The position numbers and the translations under genes are program-made. A DNA stretch of 35,392 nt from Nitrospira sp. BO4 (GTDB lineage Bacteria > Nitrospirota > Nitrospiria > Nitrospirales > Nitrospiraceae): contig JAMPUU010000001.1 of NCBI GenBank assembly GCA_030144965.1, forward strand, positions 1-35,392, written 5' to 3'. Positions 15,464-23,303 of this stretch are shown here, piece after piece (positions within the stretch are counted from its first letter, which is position 1; each line of letters begins with the position of its first letter). The notes below the pieces were generated by a model that had not been told where the DNA came from, ran no database searches, and saw only the letters and a list, made by a program, of their open reading frames with translations.

Positions 15464-15957
15464 AGCAGTCTTCTCCATGGTTTCTGAAACTGCTCGCTAT
15501 CTATTATTTGGTTCAAGGATTGCTGTTGATTGCCGTGGGAATTGGCGGGTTAATTCTCGTAGATCAGAATCAACTTCTTGTAGTCAAGGAGTGGCTTCAT
15601 GTCGTTCGCGTGGACCCTGAGAATCGCTTCATTCATTGGCTCCTGACCACCATCCTGCCAGTGACGAATGAAATGCTGGAGGCATCCAGTATTGGCTTCT
15701 TTGTCTACGGCGGCCTCGCGTTTGCACAAGGGGGAGGGCTCTGGTTCTCAAAGCCCTGGGCCACCTATCTCTCGGTCGTCGTGGTGGGTTCGTTCATCCC
15801 GTGGCAACTGTATAGCCTGCTACACGAGGTGACCGCGCTGAAGCTTCTCTCGCTCTGTATCAATATCGTGATCGTTGGGTATCTGCTCGTGAGTACATGG
15901 CGTACGAGTAGCGTTGAGAAGAATGAGCCAGCGTCGTGTCATCGTCAGTCGCGATAG
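15460..15957 (+). CDS. DUF2127 family membrane protein
   Basis: The GTG start overlaps the stop of the preceding peptide. The 165-aa product has four membrane segments: LLAIYYLVQGLLLIAVGIGG, then after the loop VRVDPENRFIHWLLTTILPV a pair around ASSIGFFVYGGLAFAQGGGL and WATYLSVVVVGSFIPWQLYS, and a last one KLLSLCINIVIVGYLLV. The DPENRFIH and GSFIPWQLY blocks are DUF2127 signatures. It is an inner-membrane protein of unknown function, and the following DedA gene starts inside or just after its 3' end. Confidence 0.85.
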   Translation: MKQSSPWFLKLLAIYYLVQGLLLIAVGIGGLILVDQNQLLVVKEWLHVVRVDPENRFIHWLLTTILPVTNEMLEASSIGFFVYGGLAFAQGGGLWFSKPWATYLSVVVVGSFIPWQLYSLLHEVTALKLLSLCINIVIVGYLLVSTWRTSSVEKNEPASCHRQSR

Positions 15958-15965
15958 GCGACGCC

Positions 15966-16556
15966 ATGGATGCGCTCTTAAATTGGATCCCAGCATATGG
16001 TTATCCCGCCCTCTTCCTCTTCCTCATGTTGGGCATTGTGGGATTGCCAATTCCAGATGAAACCTTGCTCACCTTTTCTGGATACCTCATTTACAAACAT
16101 CAGTCCGCGCTGATGTCCACGATGGCCACCGCGTTTCTCGGAAGCAGCTGCGGAATTACCATCAGCTATGTCATCGGTCGTCGTGTAGGGCTGTATGTCG
16201 TCCGTAGGGTGGGCCAGAGACTGAGAATCGCGCCTGACGACTTGGATACAGTCAACGCTTGGTATAGGCGGTGGGGGAAATATGCCCTCATCTTTGGCTA
16301 CTTTGTGCCGGGCGTTCGACATCTTATGGCCCTGGTGGCGGGATCATCGAAGCTGCCGTTGGCGATCTTTATGCCCTTCGCCTATACGGGAGCACTCCTA
16401 TGGTCAGCAACGTTTCTCGGATTGGGCTATGGGTTAGGGGACACATGGGCGCAGGCGTCCGCCACCGTTCACCGAGCTCTCGCGATCGCTGGTGGAATGG
16501 TCGTCGTGGTTCTCATCGGACTCCTCGTCATTCGGATGAGAAAAGAACATCCATGA
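15966..16556 (+). CDS. DedA family membrane protein
   Basis: The ATG at 15966 matches the start of the second copy at 24541; an in-frame GTG at 15936 overlaps the DUF2127 gene. The protein shows DedA landmarks: LLNWIPAYGYPALFLFLMLG, GLPIPDETLLTFSGYLIY, ISYVIGRRVG, RRWGKYALIFGYFVPGVRHL, GSSKLPLAIFMPFAYTGALL. Motifs E..(L)..aG and F.R..PG.R (here GYFVPGVRH) mark the family, which is linked to undecaprenyl-phosphate or phospholipid recycling across the inner membrane. The stop overlaps ATGATGGCCAAG, and a similar sequence follows the second copy. Confidence 0.9.
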   Translation: MDALLNWIPAYGYPALFLFLMLGIVGLPIPDETLLTFSGYLIYKHQSALMSTMATAFLGSSCGITISYVIGRRVGLYVVRRVGQRLRIAPDDLDTVNAWYRRWGKYALIFGYFVPGVRHLMALVAGSSKLPLAIFMPFAYTGALLWSATFLGLGYGLGDTWAQASATVHRALAIAGGMVVVVLIGLLVIRMRKEHP

Positions 16557-16571
16557 TGGCCAAGGTTGAGT

Positions 16572-16838
16572 CTAGTCTCCTGTACTTATCTGGATGAGTG
16601 CCTTTGCCAGGAAATTGGCGCGTGGGGCATTGCCGGGAGAGTGTTGAGAAGAATTCTTTTTGATCAGCGAGACATTCAAGCCAACGACAACCTCGTCTCG
16701 ATCCCTAGGTTCTGGGGGGGCGTGAGAGAGAATCTCCACGGAGAGTGCTTGTCGTGCACTTTGCTCAATTTTTAGGCAGTAGGCTGCCGTGCAGACCTCA
16801 TCTAATTGTAAAGAGGTGGGCACAACTTGTTTTTCCAT
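16572..16838 (-). CDS. Hypothetical protein, about 88 aa
   Basis: An open minus-strand frame gives MEKQVVPTSLQLDEVCTAAY, CLKIEQSARQALSVEILSHA, PPEPRDRDEVVVGLNVSLIK and a less protein-like tail. The first 65 residues look like a small alpha/beta protein. No good ribosome site is present before the ATG at 16838, and a TTG start at 16862 is the alternative. There is no recognised family. Confidence 0.35.
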   Translation of the reverse strand: MEKQVVPTSLQLDEVCTAAYCLKIEQSARQALSVEILSHAPPEPRDRDEVVVGLNVSLIKKNSSQHSPGNAPRANFLAKALIQISTGD

Positions 16839-16913
16839 AAATACACTTGCCGACTGAATCAAATGATTATAAAGGTGTCACCAAGCCACTTGATTGTCCT
16901 TAGTCCTCCTTTC

Positions 16914-16962
16914 CCACGGTCGCAGAGGGTAGGGATTTTATCTATAAACCCTTTACCTCATG
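16914..16962. repeat. Short intergenic repeat, copy A
   Basis: TTCCCACGGTCGCAGAGGGT begins a stretch of about 49 bases that resembles 31018-31066 (TTCCCACGGTGGCACAGGGT), including a shared ATAA-CCCTTT end. Identity is roughly three quarters by eye. It lies just upstream of the 267-bp element. Confidence 0.4.
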
Positions 16963-16973
16963 CATCCGCACCG

Positions 16974-17240
16974 TGATCGGCGCACCCCCACCGGCCACAA
17001 GCTTGGGTTCCCATATTGCGTTTGTGCTATTCGGACAACAGGACGAGCAGCAAGCCTTGGGCCACCTTCCCGTTACTGAAAGAGGACCGGCTTCCTATTC
17101 ACGTGCCACCACCACGACGTGGATTAGTCTCGAAAAGAGGCGGGGGCGAACCGATCGGTTCCCGAATGAGTACCGACGGCTCTGCGGAACGCTTCGATAC
17201 ACCTATGTACCCGCTTGGCTTGCCGCATACAATTCAGCTG
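16974..17240. repeat. 267-bp repeated element, copy 1
   Basis: This aligns without net gaps to 25955-26221, at about 85 per cent identity by eye, starting at TGATCGGC and ending at CAATTCAGCTG. One plus-strand frame (from TTG 17016, reading LRLCYSDNRTSSKPW) stays open in both copies, but substitutions are spread over all three codon positions, so strong protein selection is not evident. A different frame at the 5' end (IGAPPPATSLGSHIAFVL) resembles the fragment at 21736. It lies between DedA and the outer-membrane gene. It may be a relic of a coding gene or a non-coding element. Confidence 0.7.
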
Positions 17241-17375
17241 TTGGCCTCGTGAACTTCCCCGGTAGGCCTTTCCCCAGTTTGCAGCCATCGGCGATTGGCT
17301 ACGATAGCCCAGCCATCTTGCTAGCCAACAGAGGAGGGAGGTGGGCATGTCGTTCATTTTTAACAGGAGGTTTGT

Positions 17376-18278
17376 ATGAAGCACTGTCTCACACGCATCG
17401 TCATGTCCGGAGTACTCGGCTTACTCACGGGTGCTACGGTCTCCTATGCGCAGACGACCATTGACCCTGACCTGGGCCGCACGGTCCCGCGTGAACGGGC
17501 GATAGAGGAACCTGTGCCGGGGGATCGAGTGGTGGTGAAAGAACGTGTCGTGGAGCGGAAACGGGAGGGGGAGCTCTATGTGGCGGGGTTCGGCGGGTTT
17601 ACCTTAGGGCATAGTTTCTCCCACGTGGATGGCCGAGGAACGCTCGCTGGACAGGATGTGGGAAACTTCGATCTCGCCAATTCCGTGATCTACGGTATGA
17701 AAGTCGGGTACTTTCACCCAGGGCGGCTGAACTGGCTGGGTCTGGAAATGGAAGGATTCAATACTACGCCGCATTTGCAGCAGCAGGGCAACTTCCAGGG
17801 GTCTCATCTCCGGGTGGCCACCCTCGCCTTTAATGTGATTGCGAGGAAACGGCTGGGCTGCCGGACCCTCGACCGTGATGAGTATGACCGGACGCGCCAC
17901 GCGACCGCCTCTGAGCGGGATGTCAGGGATGTCCGGGATGGTCGGGATCTCCGGGATGGTCGGGAGTACTATGCTGAGGATCGATCCCCACGCGATGAAA
18001 ATGCCAGGTGTCCGTTCCAGGTCTATGCCGGAGCGGGTCCGGCGATCTTCTTTGCCCAAACCTCGAATCAGTTTGGGCGCAGCACGGACAATGCCGAAGT
18101 CGGGGTGAATGCGTTGGCCGGTCTAAAATATTTTGTCCATCGGAACGTGTCCATCTTCGGCGAATACAAGTTCAACTATGCCGGGTTCGATTTCTCCCAG
18201 CTACAAGGCACCACGGCAGGGGTCCAGGGGAATTATAAGGCTAGCCATTTTGTGGGAGGGCTGGCCGTACACTTCTAA
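17376..18278 (+). CDS. Outer-membrane beta-barrel protein
   Basis: AGGAGG precedes the ATG. A signal peptide (MKHCLTRIVMSGVLGLLTGATVSYAQ) is followed by a polar stretch with GDRVVVKERVVERKREGELY, then an eight-strand-like OmpA/OmpW-type barrel: GFGGFTLGHSFSHVDGRG, YGMKVGYFHPGRLNWLGLEM, LRVATLAFNVIARKR, FQVYAGAGPAIFFAQTS, EVGVNALAGLKYFVHRNVSI, FGEYKFNYAGFDFS and the C-terminal ASHFVGGLAVHF ending in Phe, as expected for barrel assembly. One periplasmic or surface loop carries an unusual RDVRDVRDGRDLRDGRE repeat (about residues 184-200) encoded by near-identical GGGATG-containing 9/12-base units. Confidence 0.88.
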   Translation: MKHCLTRIVMSGVLGLLTGATVSYAQTTIDPDLGRTVPRERAIEEPVPGDRVVVKERVVERKREGELYVAGFGGFTLGHSFSHVDGRGTLAGQDVGNFDLANSVIYGMKVGYFHPGRLNWLGLEMEGFNTTPHLQQQGNFQGSHLRVATLAFNVIARKRLGCRTLDRDEYDRTRHATASERDVRDVRDGRDLRDGREYYAEDRSPRDENARCPFQVYAGAGPAIFFAQTSNQFGRSTDNAEVGVNALAGLKYFVHRNVSIFGEYKFNYAGFDFSQLQGTTAGVQGNYKASHFVGGLAVHF

Positions 18279-18335
18279 GAAGAGTGGAAAGATGGTTGAT
18301 GCCCGCGACACATCTGAGGGGGGGGCCAGTTCAGC

Positions 18336-18539
18336 TCAAATGCTGGCCCACCCCGCGTGTGTGCGAAGCAGCGCCCGTGGATGCGCACTCATGACGTCGA
18401 CCATGTCGGTCTCTAAACATTCCGTCGAGGCATAGCAACACAATCCGATGAAGGGAAGCTGTGCGATGATCTTCGTGGCCCGATGTTCATAACGCAGAAA
18501 GGCCAGACGACAGTCGTCAGACAGAAAGCGCCCTGGAGG
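18336..18539 (-). pseudogene. C-terminal fragment of a MEDS-domain protein
   Basis: The minus-strand frame gives PPGRFLSDDCRLAFLRYEHR, ATKIIAQLPFIGLCCYASTE and CLETDMVDVMSAHPRALLRT, ending HAGWASI. This aligns with the last 68 residues of the intact gene at 27637-28203 (SEFRQAFMRYERHATTLIA, MIALCCYASVQSLETDMFDI, MKAHPRALLRTHEGWTSI). The N-terminal two thirds are absent, so it is a relic. It lies between the outer-membrane gene and a small lipoprotein gene. Confidence 0.75.
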
Positions 18540-18612
18540 TTTTGAGAGTACTGATCCAGGGTCTTGGCAGGTAGTCTTTCTACTAAAACCATTTTGTGGG
18601 AAGAGGATTGCC

Positions 18613-18894
18613 ATGAAGAGACCAGTGATGTTGATCGCAATACTCCCGCTACTCGCCTCCGGCTGTGAATCCTCCACGACTTTGATCTATGCCAGTCTCA
18701 ATTCCTCTGTTAGCAGCACGAAACAAGGCCAGGAGTGTCAAACCCCTGACCCGGTTGGACTTGGTCGCAAACTAGATTTGAACGGGGGCGAAGCAATGCG
18801 CCTTGGCGGTATCACAAGAGTGAGCACAATCGAGTATCAGGTGGTTAAATACCTCGGCGTGGGTAAGGAATGTGTCGTCGCCTATGGAGACTGA
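18613..18894 (+). CDS. TRL-like small lipoprotein
   Basis: GAGG lies ahead of the ATG. The 93-aa product has a lipoprotein signal with lipobox LLASGC. The remainder (TLIYASLNSSVSSTKQGQEC, then GGEAMRLGGITRVSTIEYQV, VKYLGVGKECVVAYGD) resembles the TRL-like family (short lipoproteins with A...GGI..I..V.Y....ILG......V..G). The match is by pattern memory. It is probably anchored in the outer or inner membrane facing the periplasm. Confidence 0.6.
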   Translation: MKRPVMLIAILPLLASGCESSTTLIYASLNSSVSSTKQGQECQTPDPVGLGRKLDLNGGEAMRLGGITRVSTIEYQVVKYLGVGKECVVAYGD

Positions 18895-18909
18895 TCCACT
18901 AGGCTGTTC

Positions 18910-19023
18910 CTACGTCCCCGCATCAAACTCCCATTCATGAATGACCTCATAGTACCCAGGCCGTTCAACTCTCTGTCGGTGCTTCACCGAGACGAGGTTA
19001 TTCAGGTCAACTGGGGGAAGTGC
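18910..19023 (-). pseudogene. Short coding-like fragment, unknown
   Basis: Between two stops the minus strand reads VDLNNLVSVKHRQRVERPGY then YEVIHEWEFDAGT. It looks like the end of a real protein (dense, charged, no bias) but has no start codon with a ribosome site. It overlaps the alpha-CTD-like relic on the other strand. It may be an unrecognised relic or chance. Confidence 0.25.
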
Positions 19024-19100
19024 TCAGCCACCTCGATCTTGCATTCAAGCCAACTGAGGAGTCAGGTGCTCACCCGACAGGTAGACGCATTCCCACCTGA
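18996..19100 (+). pseudogene. Relic of an alpha-CTD-like protein (paralog of 23304)
   Basis: The plus-strand frame reads GYSGQLGEVLSHLDLAFKPT then EESGAHPTGRRIPT. This aligns with GCGEQTLGEIRALLTRLGLAF, KPTEG near the end of the 23304 protein, with GCATTCAAGCCAACTGA identical at DNA level. The upstream two thirds are missing. This indicates a second, decayed copy of that regulator gene. Confidence 0.5.
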
Positions 19101-19624
19101 CTGGTCCTGATCCTTACCGAAGAGGACGGACACTCATTTGGCCATCTCACTCACGACTTCCGCTTCATCATCAGAGAGGTCACTCAATTCCAGAATCCTC
19201 CTGCGGGCGAGAATATCGTGAGGGTCAGTCCGGTATTCGATAATAGGTAAGAATGGCCTCACGTCCACAACTGTCGCAAGTTCCCACTTGAATAACCGGG
19301 CTAACCTTGCTGAGAGTTGCCAAAAAAAAACTGTGTCTCTTGTTTGGTCCTGGATGGCATCACTGACATTTGGCTACGAGACGCAGGACAATATTTGGCC
19401 GTCAGCATAATGACGTCCTCATGTCGCGCTCAGTTTGCTGCCTTCATTTTCTGAAACAGCGTCCATTGCCGGTACTGGGAAGAAGACTAGGACTCCTAGT
19501 TCACCGATGATCAGGGAGCAGGTCCTAATTCCTCTCGTCTCCGCCATCCCATTCTCACGGTGTCTTCCCAGGTTTTGATTCGATGGTCTCATGCGAGGAT
19601 TCTGTAACGCTCAATGGAGGCGAT
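19101..19624. other. Non-coding stretch with an ACTAGGA-C-TCCTAGT palindrome
   Basis: I see no convincing gene here. It contains an A9 run near 19322 and a perfect 7+1+7 inverted repeat ACTAGGACTCCTAGT at 19486-19500. The repeat lies about 125 bases upstream of the secreted protein gene at 19625, similar in distance to the CTAG-containing boxes of the DUF4142 genes. The palindrome is a plausible operator. Confidence 0.4.
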
Positions 19625-19936
19625 ATGAAAATAACACTGCCATCTCTACTTATCGTTGGACTACTTGGCTGCGGAGTCGGCCTGACCTGTGCCGCCGACC
19701 CCATGGCGGAAAAGGAAGCAACTCCCACCGTTAAAGAGCGTCTCACGAAAGAGTCGATCAAGGGGACCTTGATGTTCATCGTGGGACAGAACTACTACAT
19801 AAAGGATGACGAGGGGATCGAACGAAAGATCCATGTCGACATGAGTACCAAGTTGGATAAAGTGATGATAGGCGACGTGGTCAAAGCCTATGTGACAGAT
19901 AAAGGTCATGCGACAACCCTACAGCGTGTGAACTGA
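19625..19936 (+). CDS. Small secreted protein, paralog of 14458
   Basis: GGAGG precedes the ATG at 19625. A signal peptide (MKITLPSLLIVGLLGCGVGLTCA) precedes PMAEKEATPTVKERLTKESI, KGTLMFIVGQNYYIKDDEGI, ERKIHVDMSTKLDKVMIGDV and VKAYVTDKGHATTLQ. It is colinear with the 14458 protein throughout, including the identical KERLTK and GHATTLQR. It is probably periplasmic, of small barrel type; function unknown. It stands alone, converging with the lipoprotein gene at 20005. Confidence 0.75.
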   Translation: MKITLPSLLIVGLLGCGVGLTCAADPMAEKEATPTVKERLTKESIKGTLMFIVGQNYYIKDDEGIERKIHVDMSTKLDKVMIGDVVKAYVTDKGHATTLQRVN

Positions 19937-20004
19937 GCGGTGCCCATCAAGGGGGTTGTAATCTCCGTATTATCGTACAAGGTCCCGACAAGCTATGTAA
20001 CCGA

Positions 20005-20493
20005 TCACTTGGATTTCGGCACAGAGCTGGATTCGTTCACCTCTCGCGTCTGCGGCATTTCTATCGGTGAGTCAGGACGGCTAGCACCTTCCTGCCCATG
20101 AGTCGGCGAACCATCACGAATCAGAATCTGGGCCGAAAGGGGTTTTTCTCCCGGCTTCGATCGAAGTATGTACCTCGCAGTTCCCGCCTTGTCGAAACAG
20201 AAGCTCGCGGTTCCCCCAGGGCTTATCAGTGCCTCTTGATCTGCATAGCCACTGAATCCCCGCTGACAGGCAAGATTGCGGCCTCCTTCAAGGATGACCA
20301 GCCGAACGAGGTTGGTCCGGTCATTATAGAAAAGAATCTCGTCGCCCACGTTCACCCTTAACTCTGACAGTGAAATCTCACTCATACCAAATCTGACACT
20401 GTGAACCTTTCCGGTCCGACTGGTTTCGGGAACGGTCCAATGCTGACACCCAGAAATTAGCAGAACGAGGAGTCCTATGAGCAGTTTATACAT
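20005..20493 (-). CDS. Lipoprotein with cupredoxin-like domain
   Basis: GGAAGG lies ahead of the ATG at 20493. The signal MYKLLIGLLVLLISGC carries a lipobox. The domain at about residues 33-130 reads VRFGMSEISLSELRVNVGDE, ILFYNDRTNLVRLVILEGGR, LISPGGTASFCFDKAGTARY, ILRSKPGEKPLSAQILI. This strand order and the GD-x-IxFxNxx...V and PG-xxxF-xFxxxGxxxY phrases are those of plastocyanin-like folds, but the usual His/Cys/Met copper ligands are not clearly all present. I infer a periplasmic cupredoxin-fold lipoprotein, possibly without copper. The C-terminal 40 residues are disordered and polar. Confidence 0.65.
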   Translation of the reverse strand: MYKLLIGLLVLLISGCQHWTVPETSRTGKVHSVRFGMSEISLSELRVNVGDEILFYNDRTNLVRLVILEGGRNLACQRGFSGYADQEALISPGGTASFCFDKAGTARYILRSKPGEKPLSAQILIRDGSPTHGQEGASRPDSPIEMPQTREVNESSSVPKSK

Positions 20494-20539
20494 AGTTCCC
20501 TTCCTTCCGTTGCGCCCTTGCTTGGAGGTAAAGAACCTC

Positions 20540-20749
20540 ATGCGGCCCACCATTTCTTGGTTCGTCACGGCGGAGTTGGGACCTGAGCATATCGATGCTC
20601 TCTCAGCTGACCCGGCAAGGTGTGGACTTCAAATGAAAGCCCGTAAAATTCAGAAGCTCGATTTAATCGAAGCAGCTAGAGATGTCCTCAGGCAACAGAG
20701 TGTCAGAAGTCAAGAGCCACCGGCGAAATATACTGCGGGAGAATACTAG
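20540..20749 (+). CDS. Possible small protein, 69 aa
   Basis: GGAGG lies about 11 bases ahead of the ATG at 20540. The frame reads MRPTISWFVTAELGPEHIDA, LSADPARCGLQMKARKIQKL, DLIEAARDVLRQQSVRSQEP. The second half looks like a helix (KIQKLDLIEAARDVLRQQ). It occupies the divergent gap between 20493 and 20954, so chance is possible. No family is recognised. Confidence 0.3.
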   Translation: MRPTISWFVTAELGPEHIDALSADPARCGLQMKARKIQKLDLIEAARDVLRQQSVRSQEPPAKYTAGEY

Positions 20750-20792
20750 TCCCCTTTATACCTCCTACTGTCTGCCTCCCCCTATGACTCTG

Positions 20793-20800
20793 CCTAGTAC
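20793..20800 (+). promoter_or_regulatory. CCTAGTAC box upstream of 20954 gene
   Basis: CTGCCTAGTACGACG here resembles TTTCCTAGTACGAAG, the coding-strand form of the box upstream of the 7181 gene. It lies about 154 bases before the start at 20954. Confidence 0.3.
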
Positions 20801-20953
20801 GACGTTCAGAGGAACGGTCGTACAGTACGCTCAGGGTAACATAAAGGCCACTCTGCCCCACTAGGGGGATGGAGTGGGAAGTGAAATCGGCTGAGAGAAG
20901 CACTCCCACTGATATCCGTACATAGACAGGTCAACCAAGGAAGTGAGGTTGCC

Positions 20954-21559
20954 ATGAAGGATAAATACTTATCAATCACGTTGTTTGCTCTATTGAGCCT
21001 CATAGCCGTGGGTCCTCTGCATGCGCAAGCCAATCGCCTCGACTCCGAAAATGTCGAGCAAATGAAAGCCAATCAAATCATGGTGGAAGGAGTGGTAACT
21101 CAAATAAAATCTGGACTCTATACCGTCAGAACAACCACGGGAACTAATTACACGCTGGCCGAGTCGGTTGCGGTTCGGTACGGAAGGGATGTGCCACGAG
21201 TCGGGGATGAAATGATTCTGTGGATTAACGATGGTAACGACATTATAGAGGCGATGAAGAAAGGTGCCGAAAATTGGTCACCTCGCTTCGTGTCAGGCAA
21301 ACTTGTTTCTATCAATTATGGCGACTCTCAGATCACGCTCTCCATGGCGGGCGGTGAGCAGAGTTATAAGCTGAGACCGGAAAGCCGGATGTTTAGAGAT
21401 ATGAGTGTCGGTACTGCGGTGACGATCGCGGTGAACAAAGAAGAAGAAGTCATTGACGTTCATGTCGACAAAGACTCGGAAGTTCCCCGGAGTAGTTTAG
21501 GCCATCCCGACAATGAGAGTGCCCTCAAAGGATTTCGGCATCTCGGTAAGCCGGAATAA
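20954..21559 (+). CDS. Secreted protein, two-domain beta-rich, 201 aa
   Basis: GAGG lies just ahead of the ATG. A signal peptide ends at LHAQA (about residue 26). The mature protein has two similar beta segments: MVEGVVTQIKSGLYTVRTTT, YTLAESVAVRYGRDVPRVGD, EMILWINDGNDIIE and then FVSGKLVSINYGDSQITLSM, SYKLRPESRMFRDMSVGTAV, TIAVNKEEEVIDVHVD. Each unit has a G.V..I......V....G..Y.L.......(V)G..V...V......I.. pattern, like two OB-type barrels in tandem, recalling the single-unit 14458/19625 proteins. It is probably periplasmic. The function is unknown. Confidence 0.7.
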   Translation: MKDKYLSITLFALLSLIAVGPLHAQANRLDSENVEQMKANQIMVEGVVTQIKSGLYTVRTTTGTNYTLAESVAVRYGRDVPRVGDEMILWINDGNDIIEAMKKGAENWSPRFVSGKLVSINYGDSQITLSMAGGEQSYKLRPESRMFRDMSVGTAVTIAVNKEEEVIDVHVDKDSEVPRSSLGHPDNESALKGFRHLGKPE

Positions 21560-21735
21560 TCCTCCCTAGGGCATGATGGAACATCTAAGGTTTTCGAGGG
21601 ACGCTTGGAGCAACCTGACAGACGGCGTTGAAGACTCCCGCTCGCGTCCTGCCATTCAGGAAATCTCACTAGAACTTCTCCCTTTGTTGAAGTGGTTTGA
21701 ACTTCCTTGGTGCCTGGTACCTCCCCGACCCCCTA

Positions 21736-21790
21736 GAATCGGCACACCCACTACCGGTTTGAGCTTTGGTCCCATATTCGGTTTGCAACA
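21736..21790 (+). repeat. Partial, diverged match to the 267-bp element
   Basis: ATCGGCACACCCACTACCGG followed by AGCTTTGGTCCCATATTCGG resembles the first 55 bases of copies 1 and 2 (ATCGGC...CACCGGC..AAGCTTGGGTTCCCATATTGCG). Here the frame reads RIGTPTTGLSFGPIFGLQHQ. This suggests the elements derive from a coding gene with a PRIGTPTTG-type segment. Confidence 0.4.
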
Positions 21791-21929
21791 CCAGGAGAAG
21801 AGGGGGATAGGTGGGGTAGTCTGAATTTAGGGAATAAGGGATACTCCTAGCTCACATGAACCGCATTGAGAATATCGTCATCGAATGGAATAGCAGAATA
21901 AAGAGGCGTGTCCTGAGATCAAACAGCGG

Positions 21930-22121
21930 GTGGATGTGCTGGCAGACTGGATGCTCACCCATGGGTCCTTTGCCATGCATGAGCAACGACATCGTGCCGC
22001 CAATTCAACGGAGCGGTTGTACTGGCATTATGGCTATCTCATGGCGCAGCAAGATATGCTCGCCATGATGAGCGACCAAGAACGAGACCAACGAGACCAG
22101 GTTAGACAACCCAGCCTCTAA
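21930..22121 (+). CDS. Paralog of the 9635 protein, start uncertain
   Basis: The frame reads DVLADWMLTHGSFAMHEQRH, then STERLYWHYGYLMAQQDM, matching the 9635 core. Only a GTG at 21930 is available in frame, without a ribosome site; a stop lies at 21891. An ATG at 21856 in another frame reads MNRIENIVIEWNSRIKR and would supply a natural N-terminus if one frameshift lay near 21905. It may thus be a recently frameshifted gene. The C-terminal part is charged (DQERDQRDQVRQPSL). Confidence 0.5.
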   Translation: MDVLADWMLTHGSFAMHEQRHRAANSTERLYWHYGYLMAQQDMLAMMSDQERDQRDQVRQPSL

Positions 22122-22159
22122 CTCATGTTGACGGCCTCCTCCAGCCAGCTGCTCATGTT

Positions 22160-22567
22160 CTAATTCGGATTGCAGTCAGCCGAGGCATGTTCAGTTCGGC
22201 GATCCGTCCCTCGGTTCGCGCGAATCCACAGGGCATGATTCAGATGGTCAACGTTTGCCGTCATGCGGTCGCCTTTGTTCACAGGAACCTTCTCCGTGGT
22301 CTCGTCGGGCAGCACGCTGACTTCTTTGCCATCTTCATCTTTCAAGATATAGGTTGTCCCGTCTATGCGTAGTACGTCACCAATAATCAGATGGCTCTTC
22401 CGCACCGCATTTTGTTCGGCCTGCATGACGTTTTTCCCAGGCGTGATGTCACATGGGGCGGCTAGCGTGTGCTTACCTTGAGATTCTGCGCAGCCCGTTT
22501 GCAGCAGAATGGCTAATCCTAGGAACAGGATACTTGGAGCTCGAACATTGGTTGGAATCGAAATCAT
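22160..22567 (-). CDS. Lipoprotein with small OB-like domain
   Basis: AAGAGG precedes the ATG at 22567. The lipobox LLQTGC ends the signal (Cys at about residue 26). The domain reads KSHLIIGDVLRIDGTTYILK, DEDGKEVSVLPDETTEKVPV, NKGDRMTANVDHLNHALWIR, similar in layout to the 14458/19625 proteins (I.G.V..I.G..Y.I.D..GK...V..D..T......GD...A.V...GHA). It is probably a membrane-anchored member of the same small-barrel family. A CCTAGG box lies 74 bases upstream of its start. Confidence 0.65.
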   Translation of the reverse strand: MISIPTNVRAPSILFLGLAILLQTGCAESQGKHTLAAPCDITPGKNVMQAEQNAVRKSHLIIGDVLRIDGTTYILKDEDGKEVSVLPDETTEKVPVNKGDRMTANVDHLNHALWIRANRGTDRRTEHASADCNPN

Positions 22568-22709
22568 GATACCTCTTGATGATATGATTGGCCTCAAGTA
22601 GAGCAGTACCTGCGCACGAGATGTATGAGCTGGGAAGACTCCTAGGTATAGAAATCTGTAGAACCTGTGCTGCTCACACCATACACACCGCGTCTAATAG
22701 GTCGGCTAG

Positions 22710-22937
22710 CTACGCCCCTGGGAGGAACAGATAGAGGCCAATTACAATGATGGGAGCTGCGATAAGCATAGCTTTTTTCCCGAAGGCATCATTGACGCCG
22801 TAAAGTAAGATCCCCCCAATGATTGTAAAATAAATGAATCCAATTCCCCGATACGATCCATGAGCAGCTTCCTCTGCCCACGCGAGTGTGGGGCCAAGAG
22901 TCGAGAATGCAATCAAGAGGCTGAGTACGCGGTTCAT
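22710..22937 (-). CDS. Small membrane protein, 75 aa
   Basis: AAGGAGGG lies ahead of the ATG at 22937. The signal-like N-terminus MNRVLSLLIAFSTLGPTLAWAEEA is followed by GSYRGIGFIYFTIIGGILLY and GVNDAFGKKAMLIAAPIIVI, two further hydrophobic helices. It is probably an inner-membrane protein of two helices after cleavage. The family is not recognised. Confidence 0.65.
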   Translation of the reverse strand: MNRVLSLLIAFSTLGPTLAWAEEAAHGSYRGIGFIYFTIIGGILLYGVNDAFGKKAMLIAAPIIVIGLYLFLPGA

Positions 22938-23303
22938 AGCATCTCCCTCCTTTTCGTTTATAGAACATGTCCTCTCACAATGGTTCACCACATCCTGTGT
23001 TCCGAAGCATGGCTCCATCATATCGTGTGGTAACGGTGGGCCTACCAGGAAAGACCCGAGAGCCTCTGCTCGCAGTAAGAATTGAGGGAAGGGGAGTGGT
23101 GCTTGGAGGAAGTGTCAAGCCTCACAGGACTCCTAATCCAGAGTTCTCCCTAGTCGCGCTCAATGCCTCTGAATAGGTAATCTTACATAGAGTCCAGTTC
23201 AGGCTGCCCTAGCTTGGCCTCACTCCCATCTGTCGAGGCACCGCCCGCATATGCATGGGCCAGGATCCTAAAATGGCCAAAGTCAATCATGATGAGGTCT
23301 CGC

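Noticed and set aside
16973..17464. 163-aa plus-strand open frame through the 267-bp element
   Set aside because: The equivalent frame in the second copy has several stops, and this frame runs into the next gene out of phase; kept only as a relic hint.
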